From: Wuchereria bancrofti
Taxonomy: Eukaryota > Nematoda > Chromadorea > Rhabditida > Onchocercidae
Direction: 5' to 3'
Assembly: GCA_005281725.1 (NCBI GenBank)
Contig: SSBO01000012.1
Coordinates: forward strand, 1,027,304-1,091,303
Length of the DNA stretch: 64,000 nt
The position numbers and the translations under genes were made by a program. Positions 63,041 through 64,000 of this stretch are shown here, in pieces (positions within the stretch are counted from its first letter, which is position 1; each line of letters begins with the position of its first letter). The notes under the pieces were generated by a model. It searched no databases and was not told the DNA's origin. It worked only from the letters and a program-made list of their open reading frames with translations.

Positions 63041-64000
63041 ACATTGCAAGAAGCATACGAATAATTATAAAATGGAATACAGTTTTGTTATCTTAAAATG
63101 TATCTGTACTTTTGAGTGGTTTCACGTGTTTAACGTGTAATACGTGATATTATGATTGATACAATGAACAATGAAAAAACTGAAGAAAAAAACGATAAAA
63201 AATGGATGGTTTTAATTTTATGACAAAAAATTCTTGATGGGATTTTTTGCCTGTGTTATTTTCTTTTTCTTTTTTTTTTTTTTGGTCCAATTTATGGCAA
63301 ATTATAATCAGACTTCAAAATGAATACTTTTTTTTCGTACTTAACATTTTTACTTGACTATAATTTGTTCCATTTTTATTAGTAATGACAAAAGCTATTT
63401 AGTTTATTACTACAATTGTATTAGATGTAGGTGTATTAATAGAACATGATAGTGCATTATTAGGAAAATAATATGATAATAATGATAATTTCATAAATGA
63501 AAAAGGCAAAGGGGAAAAGTGATTTCTGCAATTTAAATGTCAGTTATAATTTATTGTAAATTTGAAATGATATTAAGTAATATTGCTGAAGTTGTCTGAA
63601 TTTGTGGTATTCATAGTAATACTAGTCGCAACTAAGCTTCCTTTTCTTTTTCTAGATAATTAGTTTTAAGTTAATTTCAATAGTGCTATTTAGTTATCAA
63701 ATTTCTCTCTCATTCATTCATTATAATTTGTTAGTTTTATAAATGACCCAATGCTTTATGATAATTTTACAATATAAATTTGTTAATTGTTATTAATGTG
63801 GAATGAATTTTTTTCCTTTCAAATTTCATATGGTATTTGTATTATTGTATGAAATTTGATAGATTAAAAGTGAGTTAATTAGGAAGATAATTTCTATGAT
63901 TTAACGATACAAAATAAATTATTATTTGCTAATTGATAATGAAAACAATATTTGGTAGAAATTTTTGAAAAATAATTAGGAAATGAATTTATCATTTACT
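61316..64000. other. 3' flank of homeobox gene, non-coding
   Basis: AT-rich with no gene recognised. It holds the 3' UTR (end not determinable), a (TA)n array at 63005-63034 and many poly-T/A runs. Confidence 0.6.
63005..63034. repeat. (TA)n microsatellite
   Basis: About 15 uninterrupted TA units. Confidence 0.9.

Overview
This is AT-rich eukaryotic nuclear DNA, almost certainly from a nematode. The signs are short exons, acceptors of the TTTTCAG type, a likely spliced-leader acceptor just upstream of five genes, and protein families in their nematode form. A clade III (spirurid/filarial) worm is my best guess from base composition and intron density; that is inference. All six recognisable genes lie on the + strand, and I rebuilt each from phase-consistent exons.

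Layout. (1) 1313-7020: a secreted, Gln/Pro-rich repeat protein with a cysteine-containing C-terminal region. The locus is full of tandem repeats in its upstream region, introns and largest exon. (2) 10174-12741: a SECIS-binding protein 2 (selenocysteine insertion) reduced to its RNA-binding domain. (3) 14627-17167: an acyl-protein thioesterase (LYPLA/APT family). (4) 17861-22867: a TM9SF4-type nonaspanin, nearly colinear with the animal family. (5) 24683-28383: a DNAJC22/wurst-type membrane protein whose J domain has decayed and lacks HPD. (6) 41263-61315: a TALE-class homeodomain transcription factor with poly-Ala and poly-Gln tracts. It is spread over 20 kb, has a 12.7-kb intron, and is preceded by a 12.9-kb gene-free stretch.

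Genes 3-5 (thioesterase, TM9SF4, DNAJC22-like) all belong to protein lipidation or endomembrane/endocytic traffic. They sit head-to-tail with splice-leader-like acceptors, so a polycistronic or co-regulated cluster is possible, but the gaps (about 0.6 and 1.8 kb) do not prove it.

The rest is low-complexity DNA: microsatellites, poly-T and poly-A runs, a few minisatellites, a probable LTR remnant inside the large homeobox intron, and one possible retroposed 3' end. I see no CRISPR, no convincing tRNA or rRNA, and no bacterial insert. The most notable items are the stripped-down selenocysteine factor, the J-domain loss, two unusual splice donors, and the multi-scale repeat expansion of the first gene.
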